Positions 43,477 through 53,306 of a DNA stretch of 64,000 nucleotides are shown here, in pieces (within the stretch, counting starts at the first letter, position 1; the number at the start of each line of letters is the position of its first letter). Location: NCBI GenBank assembly GCA_905182815.1, contig CAJJCX010000004.1, positions 124,001-188,000 of the forward strand. Reading direction: 5' to 3'. The notes beneath the pieces were generated by a model. That model was not told the origin of the DNA and did no database searches. It saw only the letters and a program-made list of their open reading frames with translations. The position numbers and the translations under genes were made by a program. This DNA is from an uncultured Candidatus Thioglobus sp. (GTDB lineage Bacteria; Pseudomonadota; Gammaproteobacteria; PS1; Pseudothioglobaceae).

Positions 43477-45895
43477 TTATGAACGAAGTTTTTCATTGCT
43501 GTCATCATAGGCCGCACTCATTGAGACATGACAACTGCGACTGCCTAGAGAGGTTTCAACACTAAGCTTAACTCCCTCTTCACAAAGGTTTGGCTCTAAA
43601 TAAGCAAAGGCCACACTATGGCCTATTCTAAATCCATAAGCGCCACTAGTTATAATTCCACTAAGCTTATCTCCATTAAAAACCGCTTCATTCCCAAAGC
43701 ACTCAGCTGGAATATCATCATCAAATATGAGATACGCTAACTTGGTCTTAATCCCATCAATTTGTCTTTGGCGTATATTTTCACAGCCAATGAATTCACG
43801 ACTCAAGTCAAGAAACCGATCCATGCCAGCTTCTAAGGCTGAAATTTCTTCAGTGAATTCTGCGCCATAAGCCCTGTACATTTTTTCTAAGCGCATGCTA
43901 TTAAAGGCCTGCCCTCCAAAATCTTTTAAGCCATGGGAGCTTCCCATTTCCATTAAAGATTCATAGATAGAAATGATTTGCCAGCTTGGCATATGAAGTT
44001 CCCACCCTAATTCACCAGCATAGGAAACTCTCATTGCAAAGACATTTGCAGAATCGATCTTAATTGTTTTACAGCTTAGCCAAGAAAATCCAGTGTTGCT
44101 GAGATCTTCTTGAGTGCATTGACCTAAAATATTTCTTGCTTCAGGGCCAGTCAAGAGAAGCCCACCCCATTCCTCAGTTAAATTTTCTATTGTGATATCA
44201 AAGTCATCTGAGTGCCACTCCAGCCATTGGTAGTCTTTAACTTCAGATCCTATAGCGCCCATTAGAAGAAACTCTTCATTACTGATACGGCTAATTGTTT
44301 GCTCTGCCCTTATTCCACCCTTTGGCGCATGAAAAAGGGTTAATCCAATTCTGCCATCTTTTGAAGGTAATTTATTGCAGGATAAATTATCTAGAAATTT
44401 AAAAGCATCCTTGCCGGTAATTCGAAATTTTGCAGTTCCGCTAATATCAGTTATGCCGCAAGCATTTTGAACAGCTACACACTCTTGTAATACTGCTTCA
44501 TGAGCTTCACTATGGGCCCACGTTAAAGTTTCATTTCTTATTTCATCAGTTGTGAACCAAGAAGGCTTTTCATAGCCAGTATTGACAGTATGTATAGCTC
44601 CCTTTTGACTCAATAAAGTGTGCAAAGCGCTTACTCTTATAGGCCGTCCATGAGGTCGATTTTCATTTGGAGAGGCGAATGAGTACATTCTTTCATACGA
44701 CTCAATAGCACGCGTAGTGCAGTATGTTTTATCAGCCCATTTGTCAAAGCGACGACTATCAAGCGAAGCCATATTGAGTTCAGTCTGACCATGAACCATC
44801 CACTGAGCTAGAGTATTTACCAATTCCGCCCTGTGCAATTCCAATACTTGCGCCACAAAGATTCCAAAAGTTTTTGAGTCCTTTTGCAGGGCCAACAAGT
44901 AAATTATCATCAGGAGTGTGGGTTATTAGTCCATTAATTACTGTGCTAATTCCAACTTCTTTAAATAATGGAACAATGTCCATGCATCGTTCTAACCAAG
45001 GCATTAATCTTTCAAGATCACCCTCAAAGAGCTCCCTATCAAATGACCAATCTACACCATCAAGTGCCCATGGTTTAGAACCTCTTGTTTCGTAAGGACC
45101 AATTAAAAAACCACTTCCTTCTTGCCTAATATAGGAAGCCGCAATAGAGTCTCGAGTTACGGGCAATTCCTTAGAGAGAGCTGCAATATCAGGATGGTTA
45201 TCAGTAATTAAATACTGATGCTGTAAGTTAACCAGCGGCACATAAGAGCCAACCATGGCGCCTACCTGTGGTGAGAAGCAACCACCAGCATTAACTACAT
45301 GTTGAGCAATAATTTTTCCTAACTCAGTAACAACTTCATACTCACCGCTTGGAAGGATATTGATATCAATCACTCGATTAAAGTTACTAACTTCAGCGCC
45401 TGCTTTTTTCCCAAGTTGTGCTAATTGAGTGACTACCGTTGTAGGATCTACATGGCCATCATTGGGTGTATATAAAATACTTCTGGCTTTATCAAAATTC
45501 ATTAATGGATTGATGATTGAGGCCTCTTCTTTCGAAACAAAATGCATTTCACAGCCAATATGATTTGCCTTACTCAAAATATTATTAAACCACTGTTCTT
45601 CAACTTTGTCATGCCCAACCCGTAGTGAGCCAGTTTTATGAAATGAGGAGTCAAGACCAGTTTTTTCAGGCAAGATCTCATCGTAAAGTTTTATTGTATA
45701 TTCGTGAATACTTGAAAGGGTATGGTTGCCATTAAAGTTTGGACATAGGCCTGCAGCATGCCAAGTCGATCCACTTGTGAGTTCACCCTTTTCAACAAGG
45801 ACAACATCAGTCCAGCCTTCTTGAGTAAGATGATACATAAGGTTAACCCCTAGTGATCCGCCGCCAATTATTACTACTTGAGCATGTGATTTCAT
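43477..45895 (-). pseudogene. FAD-dependent dimethylglycine/sarcosine dehydrogenase-like protein with GcvT domain, one frameshift
   Basis: Flavoenzyme of the DMGDH/SARDH type that demethylates an N-methyl amino acid and hands formaldehyde to tetrahydrofolate. N-terminal DAO domain: VVIIGGGSLGVNLMYHL, ELTSGSTWHAAGLCPNF and TGSLRVG. The frame breaks near 44811-44816, where one extra base (plus strand AGAG run) separates AQGGIGKY from LAQWMVHGQTELNM. The C-terminal GcvT domain follows: DISGTAKFRITGKDAFKFLDNLSCNK, LLTGPEARNIL, SYAGELGWELHMP and FGGQAFNSMRLEKMYRAYGAE. Total about 805 residues, normal. Located 5 bases from the mttB-like gene, upstream on the same strand. Confidence 0.88.
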
Positions 45896-45900
45896 ATTAA

Positions 45901-47466
45901 TTATTTATTTTTAAGAGGTTTACGGCCAATATCTTTTCTGCTTAATTTAATATTAAACTTTTCGCGTATTTTTTGATCAACTTCATCGCTAATATGACTT
46001 GGAAAATGCTCCGATAGTATTTCTTTTTTTTGTTTAATAGCTTTTTCTAGTAGCACAGGTTTACCCATGTCAGCCCAATCATTTGGACTGTCCCTATCAC
46101 TTAAATCAGGAAAGATATACTCACTTTGCATAACGCTAATTGTTAAATCTGATCCAAGATAGTGAGCTTTATCATTCAAACAAACATCTTTAATCGTTTC
46201 AAAACAAAGAGACTCTTCACTATCATCGCTGAACCCTTTTGTCATTCTCATTGACGCGCCCAATAAATCATTATCCATCAGCAAACTTTCAGGACATGTA
46301 CCTAAAAGACTTGCATACATTCCAGCGGATTCATAAATTATATTAGCGCCAGCAATTGCTGTGACTGCATGAGTAGATGCTCTTTCTGACCCCGCTTGAA
46401 AATCTGGGAATTTAGAGTCTGTCATTCCTGCAGGCGTTCCAGTTGGTAGATTTAAAAAGTTGCCCATCTGCGCACAAGCTGCTGAAATTAATCCTTGTTC
46501 TGGAGAGCCTCCACACATTGATCCAGTTCTTAAGTCAGACACAAAAGGCCAGGTTCCAAGAATTGCCGGTGCACCTGGTTTGATAGCATTCACATATACC
46601 AGTCCGCCAAGACATTCAGCCCAAGCCTGGGACACAACGCCAGGAAGAAGAGGAGGCGCTGTTGCTCCAGCTTGACCTGCTGATAGAAGTAATATTGGCA
46701 TGCCACCTTCAACGCCAACACGAACACATTCTAAAGATTCCTCTGCAAATTTCATTGGAGGCACTACATGGCAATTACTCATGCTTAAAAACGGCCTTTC
46801 ACGCCATTTTTCTTCACTTCCAGCAATAATATGAAGCATTTCAAGCGCATCTGTTACGTGCTGTGCTTCTGTAAAGCTTGCGCCTAAATGCTTCTCAGTT
46901 CCCATTGCCACACAATAAACTGAGTTTTGATCCATCTCACGAGGACTAGCAATGTCTCTCAAAACACAAGTTCGTTGAAACATATGAATGTGTTCACACT
47001 GATCTGCAATTCTAGCCATATCGTATAGATCTTGACTTTCAGATTCTCGATACTCGTTGTTCTCAGGGTCAGCAATAAGAACTGCAGCGCCAGCAGTTGA
47101 GAAGTGAACTCTTGAGCCACTTAAATCTAAATCATGTTTTGGGGATTGCCCATGAAGAGTGAGGTTGCGCTGTGAAAGGTTCATGGCTTTTTCAACCACT
47201 TTTTTTGGCATTCTTAATCTACCATCATCTCCAAGAATAGCGCCAAAAGCAACGCAAGTTTCAATACAGTGGGGAGTGGCATCACCAAATCCAATTTCTT
47301 CTAGAATTCGAAAAATATTAGCTTCAATATCAATAACTTGTTTGTCACTAAGGGGTTTATATCTTCCACCAATCTCACCCGGTAAAACAGGCTTTTTTTC
47401 TTCTGCTAGTGGGGCACTTCTTAGTGCAATTCTTGCTTCTCTTCCACCTGATTTTCTTCTAGTCAT
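45901..47466 (-). CDS. Trimethylamine methyltransferase (MttB)-family protein, non-pyrrolysine type
   Basis: About 521 residues from ATG 47466 (TRRKSGGREARIALRSAPL is the usual family start; the frame is open a little further). LEEIGFGDATPHCIETCVAFGA, FSTAGAAVLIADPE, FQRTCVLRD, HLGASFTEAQHV, CGGSPEQGLISAACAQMGNFLNLPTGTPAGMTDSK and GMYASLLGTCPES. No in-frame amber codon, so no pyrrolysine, like MtgB-type glycine betaine methyltransferases. Those use a corrinoid protein, which is not encoded in this window. Its coupling to a DMGDH-like gene suggests a quaternary amine such as glycine betaine or a related methylated compound. Confidence 0.85.
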   Translation of the reverse strand: MTRRKSGGREARIALRSAPLAEEKKPVLPGEIGGRYKPLSDKQVIDIEANIFRILEEIGFGDATPHCIETCVAFGAILGDDGRLRMPKKVVEKAMNLSQRNLTLHGQSPKHDLDLSGSRVHFSTAGAAVLIADPENNEYRESESQDLYDMARIADQCEHIHMFQRTCVLRDIASPREMDQNSVYCVAMGTEKHLGASFTEAQHVTDALEMLHIIAGSEEKWRERPFLSMSNCHVVPPMKFAEESLECVRVGVEGGMPILLLSAGQAGATAPPLLPGVVSQAWAECLGGLVYVNAIKPGAPAILGTWPFVSDLRTGSMCGGSPEQGLISAACAQMGNFLNLPTGTPAGMTDSKFPDFQAGSERASTHAVTAIAGANIIYESAGMYASLLGTCPESLLMDNDLLGASMRMTKGFSDDSEESLCFETIKDVCLNDKAHYLGSDLTISVMQSEYIFPDLSDRDSPNDWADMGKPVLLEKAIKQKKEILSEHFPSHISDEVDQKIREKFNIKLSRKDIGRKPLKNK

Positions 47467-47582
47467 AATAGTGATTTGAGTTGAACTATTAATCACATTT
47501 TGATACTAAATCAAAGCACTGTCAATTGTTTTTTTGTTGCAGGGTTAAAGCGCCTATACGAAGCTAAATTTACCGTTACTAA

Positions 47583-49082
47583 TTAGACATCTTTGCCACT
47601 TTCAAAGTGAAATTGTGCGCCTTTTCTGATTCCAGAAGGCCATCTTGAAGTGATGGTTTTAAGTTGAGTGTAGAATCGAACACCTTCCATACCATGAATT
47701 GAAGAGCCTCCAAAAAGTGATCTTTTCCAACCACCAAAACTATGCATTGCAACAGGAACAGGTATTGGAATATTAACGCCAACCATTCCTACTTGCACAT
47801 TTGATGTAAAGTGACGAGCAGTATCACCATCCCTAGTAAAGATAGCAGTACCGTTGCCATACTCATGATCATTAACTAGTTTAAGAGCTTCATCATAAGT
47901 TGAAACTCTAACAACAGAGAGAACAGGGCCAAAAATTTCATCAGTATAAATTGACATGTCTGAAGTTACATTGTCAAAAAGACAGCCACCAATGAAGAAG
48001 CCTTCTTTTTCAGTTTCAGATCTGCCATCAACTTTTAAATCAGCACCCTGCTTTATGCCAGACTCAATGTAAGAAACAATTTTTTCTTGACTAGCTTTAG
48101 AGATTACTGGTCCCATTTCAACCTCGGGATCATTGTAAGAGCCGATTTTTAAAGAATTGATTTTTGGTATTAGTGATTCTATTAATCGATCAGCAGTTTC
48201 ATCACCAACTGCTACAACAACTGAAATCGCCATACAGCGTTCACCTGCCGAGCCAAATGCTGCACCAATAATAGCATCGCTGCTTTGTTCTAGATCAGCA
48301 TCTGGCATTACAATCATATGATTTTTTGCGCCACAAAGAGCTTGAACTCGTTTGTTATTATTAGAGCCCTCATGATATATATATTCACCAACATTGGTCG
48401 AGCCTACAAAACTTACTGCTCGTACTAATGAATTATGAAGTATCTCATCTACTGCTTCTTTATCTCCAACAACAGTATTTAAAACGCCATTTGGGAGGCC
48501 CGCTTCATGCATCAGTTCTGTTAACCTTAATCCACATGACGGCACCTTTTCAGAGAGTTTTAAAACAAACGTGTTTCCGCATGCTATCGCAACAGGATAC
48601 ATCCACATTGGAACCATTGCAGGAAAATTAAAAGGAACTATCCCAGCACAAACACCCATAGGCTGGCGTAAATTATGACTATCTATTCCATTTGATACAT
48701 CAGCGCTGAAGTCAGATTTGAGATGATTATTAATGGCCGTACAATATTCAACAACTTCCATTCCCCTTCCAACTTCTCCCTTGGCATCTGAAAAAGTTTT
48801 GCCATGCTCTTGTGAAATGAGTTCAGCTAATTCATCCGTATGCTTAATAATGAGCTCGCGATACTTAAACATAATTTGAGCACGCTTAGAGGGCGGCACC
48901 TGACTCCATTCTTTAAATGCAGCATTAGAAATTTCAATTGCTTTTTTAGTATCTTTTGAGCTAGCACCTTCGATTTGCCTAATGATTTTGCCAGAAGCTG
49001 GATTATAAATATCAAAAATACGCCCTGATGTTCCTGACACTTTTTCGCCATTGATGATATGTTTTAAATGGTTTATAGACAT
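47583..49082 (-). CDS. mmsA: Methylmalonate-semialdehyde dehydrogenase (CoA-acylating), IolA-type
   Basis: Oxidises malonate semialdehyde to acetyl-CoA + CO2 (last step of inositol breakdown) and methylmalonate semialdehyde to propionyl-CoA (valine breakdown). 499 residues. [10 protein letters not shown] start, [21 protein letters not shown]-type region, [29 protein letters not shown], catalytic Cys283 in [11 protein letters not shown], and the terminal [29 protein letters not shown]. The divergent inositol operon starts about 265 bases away, which supports the IolA role. Confidence 0.93.
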   Translation of the reverse strand: [499 protein letters not shown]

Positions 49083-49347
49083 AATATAAATTATTGAATT
49101 ATTTAGGATTAATATACCAAGAACTGAATTTTAATTTTTGTTAATTGTTAGACTGGAATATCTTTTAGGTTAGCTTGGCACTAACTGATTAATATTAAAA
49201 GATATTATAACATATGTTCTATTTTCTTAATATTAGAAAACATATATATCTCTTCATGTATACTCCAAATATTGAAGTTCTAAAAATCCTTCAATATTGG
49301 GGTCAATCGTGACTTCAAAAAAACTTATAGAAAGGAGATACAAAATT
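49083..49347. promoter_or_regulatory. Divergent control region between mmsA and the inositol operon
   Basis: 265 bases without a gene. It holds a possible -10 TATACT at 49259-49264 for the right-hand operon, a strong inverted repeat just after it (separate entry), and an imperfect symmetrical A+T block around 49210-49247 (ATATGTT...AACATAT with TTTTCT...AGAAAA inside). Together these fit a repressor-controlled divergent promoter pair, with the RpiR-type protein at 53.3 kb as the obvious candidate regulator. Confidence 0.5.
49265..49300. promoter_or_regulatory. Candidate operator/hairpin in front of the inositol ABC operon
   Basis: Near-perfect inverted repeat: CCAAATATTGAAG, 11-base spacer, CTTCAATATTGG, differing only by one extra A in the left arm. 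It lies directly after the TATACT -10 candidate, about 48 bases before the binding-protein start, so it would straddle or follow the transcription start. Fits a repressor operator; a stabilising 5' hairpin is the alternative. Confidence 0.55.
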
Positions 49348-50307
49348 ATGTTGAAAATTAATAAATATGTCTCAAGTCTATTTCTTTCAGTTTTTGTTCT
49401 TTTCGGAACAACTGTGGGAAGTACGGCAGCGATGGCAGATGGTGAAAAGTTTGTACTAATTAGCCATGCACCAGATTCTGATTCATGGTGGAATACAATT
49501 AAAAATGCAATTGAAATTGCTGGTGAGCAAATGGGTGTCGATGTTGATTATCGTAACCCAACTACAGGAGATCTTGCTGATATGGCACGTATCGTTGAGC
49601 AGGCTGCTGCAAGCAACCCTGATGGTATTATTGTTACGATTGCTGATTATGACGTCCTAAAAGGACCAATTACTTCAGCTATAGCAAAAGGAATCCCAGT
49701 TGTAACAATTAACTCTGGTACTCGTGAGCAATCTGAAATGCTAGGAGCATTAGCGCACATTGGTCAGCCTGAGTATGATGCTGGTTTTGGTGCTGGTAAG
49801 AGAGCAAAAGCTGCTGGAGCAACAAAGTTTTTATGTGTTAATCACTTCTTCACAAACCCGGTATCAGTTGATCGTTGCCAGGGCTATGCAGATGCTCTTG
49901 GTGTAGATCTTGGAAATCAAATGATCGACTCTGGACAAGATCCAACAGAAATAAAAAATAAAGTTATGGCTCATCTTAGATCAAATCCTGATACAGATGC
50001 AATTCTTACTTTAGGTCCAACTTCTGCTCATCCAACGCTTTCAGCTTTAGATGATATGGGTCGTTCGGGCGATATTTATTTTGGTACTTTTGATCTTTCA
50101 GGTGAGATTGCAGCTGCTGTTAAAGCAGATGTTATTTCTTTCGCTATTGATCAACAGCCGTACTTACAAGGATATCTTCCAGTTGTAATGTTGACTAACT
50201 TGTCAAGATATGGCGTATGGCCTTCTGGTGCAATTAACTCTGGCCCTGGATTTATCACTAAGAGTAATATTAGCTTAGTTGAAAAATATGCAGGCGTTTA
50301 CCGTTAA
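49348..50307 (+). CDS. Sugar (inositol-type) ABC transporter, periplasmic binding protein
   Basis: About 319 residues. Signal peptide LKINKYVSSLFLSVFVLFGT with likely cleavage after AMA, then a family 1/4 sugar-binding fold: SHAPDSDSWWNTIKNAIEIAGEQMGVDVDYRNP, EQAAASNPDGIIVTIADYD, PVVTINSG, HIGQPEYDAGFGAG, TLGPTSAHPTLSALDD, FGTFDLSGEIAAAVKADVISFAIDQQPYLQGYLPV. The ATG at 49348 has a strong AAGGAG at 49332. First gene of the importer operon; inositol is inferred from the genes that follow. A strong terminator after it should lower expression of the downstream genes. Confidence 0.9.
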   Translation: MLKINKYVSSLFLSVFVLFGTTVGSTAAMADGEKFVLISHAPDSDSWWNTIKNAIEIAGEQMGVDVDYRNPTTGDLADMARIVEQAAASNPDGIIVTIADYDVLKGPITSAIAKGIPVVTINSGTREQSEMLGALAHIGQPEYDAGFGAGKRAKAAGATKFLCVNHFFTNPVSVDRCQGYADALGVDLGNQMIDSGQDPTEIKNKVMAHLRSNPDTDAILTLGPTSAHPTLSALDDMGRSGDIYFGTFDLSGEIAAAVKADVISFAIDQQPYLQGYLPVVMLTNLSRYGVWPSGAINSGPGFITKSNISLVEKYAGVYR

Positions 50308-50330
50308 TAGTTAATTTAGTTTATTAACGT

Positions 50331-50372
50331 GCTACCCACCATAATCTTAAATTGGTGGGTAGCATTTTTTTT
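50331..50372 (+). terminator. Strong rho-independent (partial) terminator between binding protein and permease genes
   Basis: Perfect 10-base stem GCTACCCACC / GGTGGGTAGC with a 13-base loop, followed by a run of eight T. It stands 24 bases after the binding-protein stop. In such operons this kind of hairpin lets some transcription pass and gives many more copies of the binding protein than of the membrane parts. Confidence 0.85.
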
Positions 50373-50432
50373 ATCTTTATCAGGTTTAAAGTTCAAATTT
50401 AACTATTTTGGATAAACCAATAGGATCAAATC

Positions 50433-51539
50433 ATGTCTACAATTGAAAAAAAAATTTCATTAATTCGTTCCAAATTTAGTGTCGCATTACTTCGTCCTGA
50501 CTTAGGTGCAATTGTTGGAGTTGTATTAGTTTTTCTATTCTTTTTTTTAGTAGCCCGAGATACGGGGATGTTTTCATTAGAAGGCTCTATGAATTGGGGA
50601 ATCGTGTCTTCACAGTTTATCATTATTGCTGTTGGCGCTTGCCTTCTCATGATCGCTGGAGAATTTGATCTATCAGTAGGGTCAATGATCGGTTTTGCCG
50701 GAATTGTCATAGCAGTGACCTCAGTAGTTTGGGGTTGGCCAGTATGGCTTAGTATCCTTATAGCATTCGTTGTTTCGATGTCTATAGGTGCATTAATTGG
50801 CTACATTACAGTCAAAACAAATTTACCTTCTTTTATTGTGAGTCTTGCATTTTTATATATCCTGCGAGGCATGACAATCTTTATTGCAATTATAAGTACG
50901 AAAAAAACCATTATTGGTGGAGTTACAGAGGTCGCTGAAAATGATTGGTTAGCACCAATTTTTGGTGGCGAGATATTTACAGGCGTATTTGACTGGCTTG
51001 CTGAGCAAGGCATAATTCAAACGTTTGTCGCTGGCACAAAGGCTGGTCAGCCAGTTGTATCGGGTATCCCAATGATGATGGTTTGGGCTATAGGACTCGT
51101 TATTTTTGCACATTTTTTATTAACAAAAACTCGGTTTGGTAACTGGATCTATGCCTCAGGCGGTGATGCACAAGCTGCTCGTCATATAGGTGTCCCAGTA
51201 AACAGAGTTAAAATATTGATGTTTGTCTTTACAGCCTTTTGTGCGACTGTATTTGCAACTACCCAGGTTATTGAGTTTGGTTCAGCTTCAGCGGATAGAG
51301 GAATTCTAAAAGAGTTTGAGGCGATTATTTCAGTTGTTATAGGCGGCGCTTTATTAACGGGTGGCTACGGTTCAGTTATTGGAGCTGCACTAGGAGCAGT
51401 CATATTTGGAGTAGTTCAACAAGGCTTATTTTTTATTGGAGTAGAGAGTTCTTTGTTTAGAGTGTTCTTAGGCGTTCTTCTATTGTTAGCGGTGATCCTT
51501 AATACACATGTTCGTAAATTAATTACTGGGGCAAAATGA
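50433..51539 (+). CDS. Sugar (inositol-type) ABC transporter permease
   Basis: 368 residues of the RbsC/BPD_transp_2 family with about ten hydrophobic segments. Signature after the third segment LLMIAGEFDLSVGSMIGFAG, then TVKTNLPSFIVSLAFLYILRGMTIF, GNWIYASGGDAQAARHIGVPVNRVKI and VIGGALLTGGYGSVIGAALGAVIFGV. The stop overlaps the ATPase start by 4 bases (ATGA). A long periplasmic insert (about 160-210) precedes the C-terminal half, as in inositol permeases of this type. Confidence 0.92.
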   Translation: MSTIEKKISLIRSKFSVALLRPDLGAIVGVVLVFLFFFLVARDTGMFSLEGSMNWGIVSSQFIIIAVGACLLMIAGEFDLSVGSMIGFAGIVIAVTSVVWGWPVWLSILIAFVVSMSIGALIGYITVKTNLPSFIVSLAFLYILRGMTIFIAIISTKKTIIGGVTEVAENDWLAPIFGGEIFTGVFDWLAEQGIIQTFVAGTKAGQPVVSGIPMMMVWAIGLVIFAHFLLTKTRFGNWIYASGGDAQAARHIGVPVNRVKILMFVFTAFCATVFATTQVIEFGSASADRGILKEFEAIISVVIGGALLTGGYGSVIGAALGAVIFGVVQQGLFFIGVESSLFRVFLGVLLLLAVILNTHVRKLITGAK

Positions 51540-52304
51540 TGAGTGATTTACCGTTAATGGAACTTAAAGATATCCATAAGAGCTTCGGAAATGTAGATGC
51601 TCTCAAAGGCGTTTCAATCTCTATTAATGCTGGAGAATGTCATTGTTTATTGGGTGATAACGGAGCAGGAAAATCTACATTTATTAAAATCATGTCTGGC
51701 GTTCATCAGCCAACAAGTGGCCAGATCAAGTATTAATGGACAAGAGACTGAAATTAATAACCCTCGAGATGCAATTGATGTTGGAATTGCTACAGTCTAT
51801 CAAGACTTAGCTTTAATTCCTTTAATGTCTGTATCTCGTAATTTTTGGCTTGGCAGGGAGCTGACAAAAAAAGTGGGCCCAATCACTGTCATGGATTTTG
51901 AGAAATGCAACTCAATTTTGATGACTGAAATGGACAAAATGGGAATTCAATTGCGTGACCCTACTCAATCAATTGGGACTCTGTCTGGGGGCGAAAGGCA
52001 AACTGTTGCTATTGCCCGTGCTGTATTTTTTGGCGCCAAAATATTGATACTTGATGAGCCAACTTCAGCCCTGGGAGTTTATCAAACCTCAAATGTGCTA
52101 AAAACTATTGAAAGGGTTCGAGAAAAAGGTGTTGCAGTAATCTTTATTTCTCATAATGTTTCCCATGCTTTGGCAGTGGGGGATAAGTTTACGGTTTTAT
52201 CTCGAGGTGAGACTCTAGGTACTGCTAAAGCAGGTGAAATTGATTTCCAAGAATTACAAGCCATGATGTCTGGTAATAAAGAATTATCAGTATTAAAAAA
52301 ATAG
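51536..52304 (+). pseudogene. Sugar ABC transporter ATP-binding protein, single domain, one frameshift
   Basis: About 255 residues after correction. Walker A GDNGAGKST (40-48) in the first frame, then a break at about 51727-51730 where one extra A separates TSGQI from SINGQETEINNP. The rest continues: VYQDLALIPLMSVSRNFWLGREL, signature LSGGERQTVAIARA, Walker B ILILDEPTSALG, and switch His in VIFISHNVSHAL. Most ribose/inositol-type ATPases are tandem (about 500 residues); this is the one-domain FrcA-like type and must form a homodimer. The break does not touch conserved motifs. Confidence 0.88.
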
Positions 52305-52313
52305 AGGTTAATT

Positions 52314-53294
52314 ATGAAAATATGTCTAATTGGTGCCGGTCGCATAGGAGCAGTTCATGCTATCGCGATAGCCAGTGATGAAAACGCTAATCTCCACTCT
52401 GTTGTAGATTTTCATCAAGAGTCTGCCGAAAAGCTTGCGAATAAATACAATGCTATCACTCTTTCAATGGATGAGGCATTTGAAAATAATGAAATAGATG
52501 CTTTTATTATTGCTAGCAGTACTTCTACCCATGCAGACCTTATAGAAAAATGCGCGAAAGTTGGTAAGCCTGTTTTTTGTGAAAAACCTATAGATTTAAG
52601 TCTTGATAGAGCATTGGCGTGCGCTAAAGCTGTTGAAGAAAGTGGTATTGTATGTATGTTAGGATTTAATAGACGTTTTGATCCTCATATGGCTAGTTTA
52701 AAAAATAAAGTTGATGCAAATGTAATTGGTTTAATTCAGTCTTTAATAATAACTTCTCATGACCCTGAGCCACCTTCAATGGACTATATCGCAGGGTCCG
52801 GTGGTTTATTTCACGATATGATGATCCATGATTTTGATATGGCGTGTTGGATTCTTAATGACACTCCAAGAAGTATCTATGTTTCAGCTAATGCTGCAAA
52901 TGATGATATTGCTAAGCAGGGAGATGTTGATACAGCAAGTGTAATAATGAATATGAATAAGGGGGCAATAGTTACTATTATTAATGGTCGACAAGCCTCC
53001 TTTGGTTATGATCAGAGAATTGAAGCTTTTGGTGAGACAGGCATGCTTCAAGTAAAAAATGTCCTTGAAGATAGTGTTATTTTAAGTAACTCATCTGGAA
53101 TTAAGCAGACCAAAAACCAACACTTTTTTTTAGAAAGATATGGAAAAGCGTTCCACAATGAACTAGTGCATTTTATGGAATCATTTCAGTCTGGTACTCA
53201 GCCTAGTGTTAATATTTCTGATGGGGTTCTTGCGTTAAAAATTGCTGAAGCTGCTAAAGAGTCACTCCAAAGTGGCAACTCAATTAATTTATAG
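52314..53294 (+). CDS. iolG: Inositol 2-dehydrogenase (Gfo/Idh/MocA family)
   Basis: NAD-dependent oxidation of myo-inositol to 2-keto-myo-inositol, first step of the pathway. 326 residues. ICLIGAGRIGAVHAIAIA Rossmann motif, FIIASSTSTHADLIEKCAKVGKPVFCEKPIDL with the EKP signature lysine, GFNRRFDPHMASLK, and the catalytic DxxxHD in GGLFHDMMIHDFDMACWI. Follows the transporter genes by 9 bases; one long operon runs from 49.3 kb to the window edge. Confidence 0.92.
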   Translation: MKICLIGAGRIGAVHAIAIASDENANLHSVVDFHQESAEKLANKYNAITLSMDEAFENNEIDAFIIASSTSTHADLIEKCAKVGKPVFCEKPIDLSLDRALACAKAVEESGIVCMLGFNRRFDPHMASLKNKVDANVIGLIQSLIITSHDPEPPSMDYIAGSGGLFHDMMIHDFDMACWILNDTPRSIYVSANAANDDIAKQGDVDTASVIMNMNKGAIVTIINGRQASFGYDQRIEAFGETGMLQVKNVLEDSVILSNSSGIKQTKNQHFFLERYGKAFHNELVHFMESFQSGTQPSVNISDGVLALKIAEAAKESLQSGNSINL

Positions 53295-53306
53295 ATTTTA
53301 AATAGA

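Noticed and set aside
45901-47466. Pyrrolysine-type MttB
   Set aside because: The frame has no internal TAG, and no pyl genes are in the window.
47159-47479. Plus-strand ORF of 106 codons inside the mttB-like gene
   Set aside because: Antisense shadow of a well-conserved coding region; no start signal.
51720-51735. Programmed ribosomal frameshift in the ABC ATPase gene
   Set aside because: No slippery heptamer or downstream hairpin is seen, and similar one-base shifts occur in unrelated neighbouring genes.
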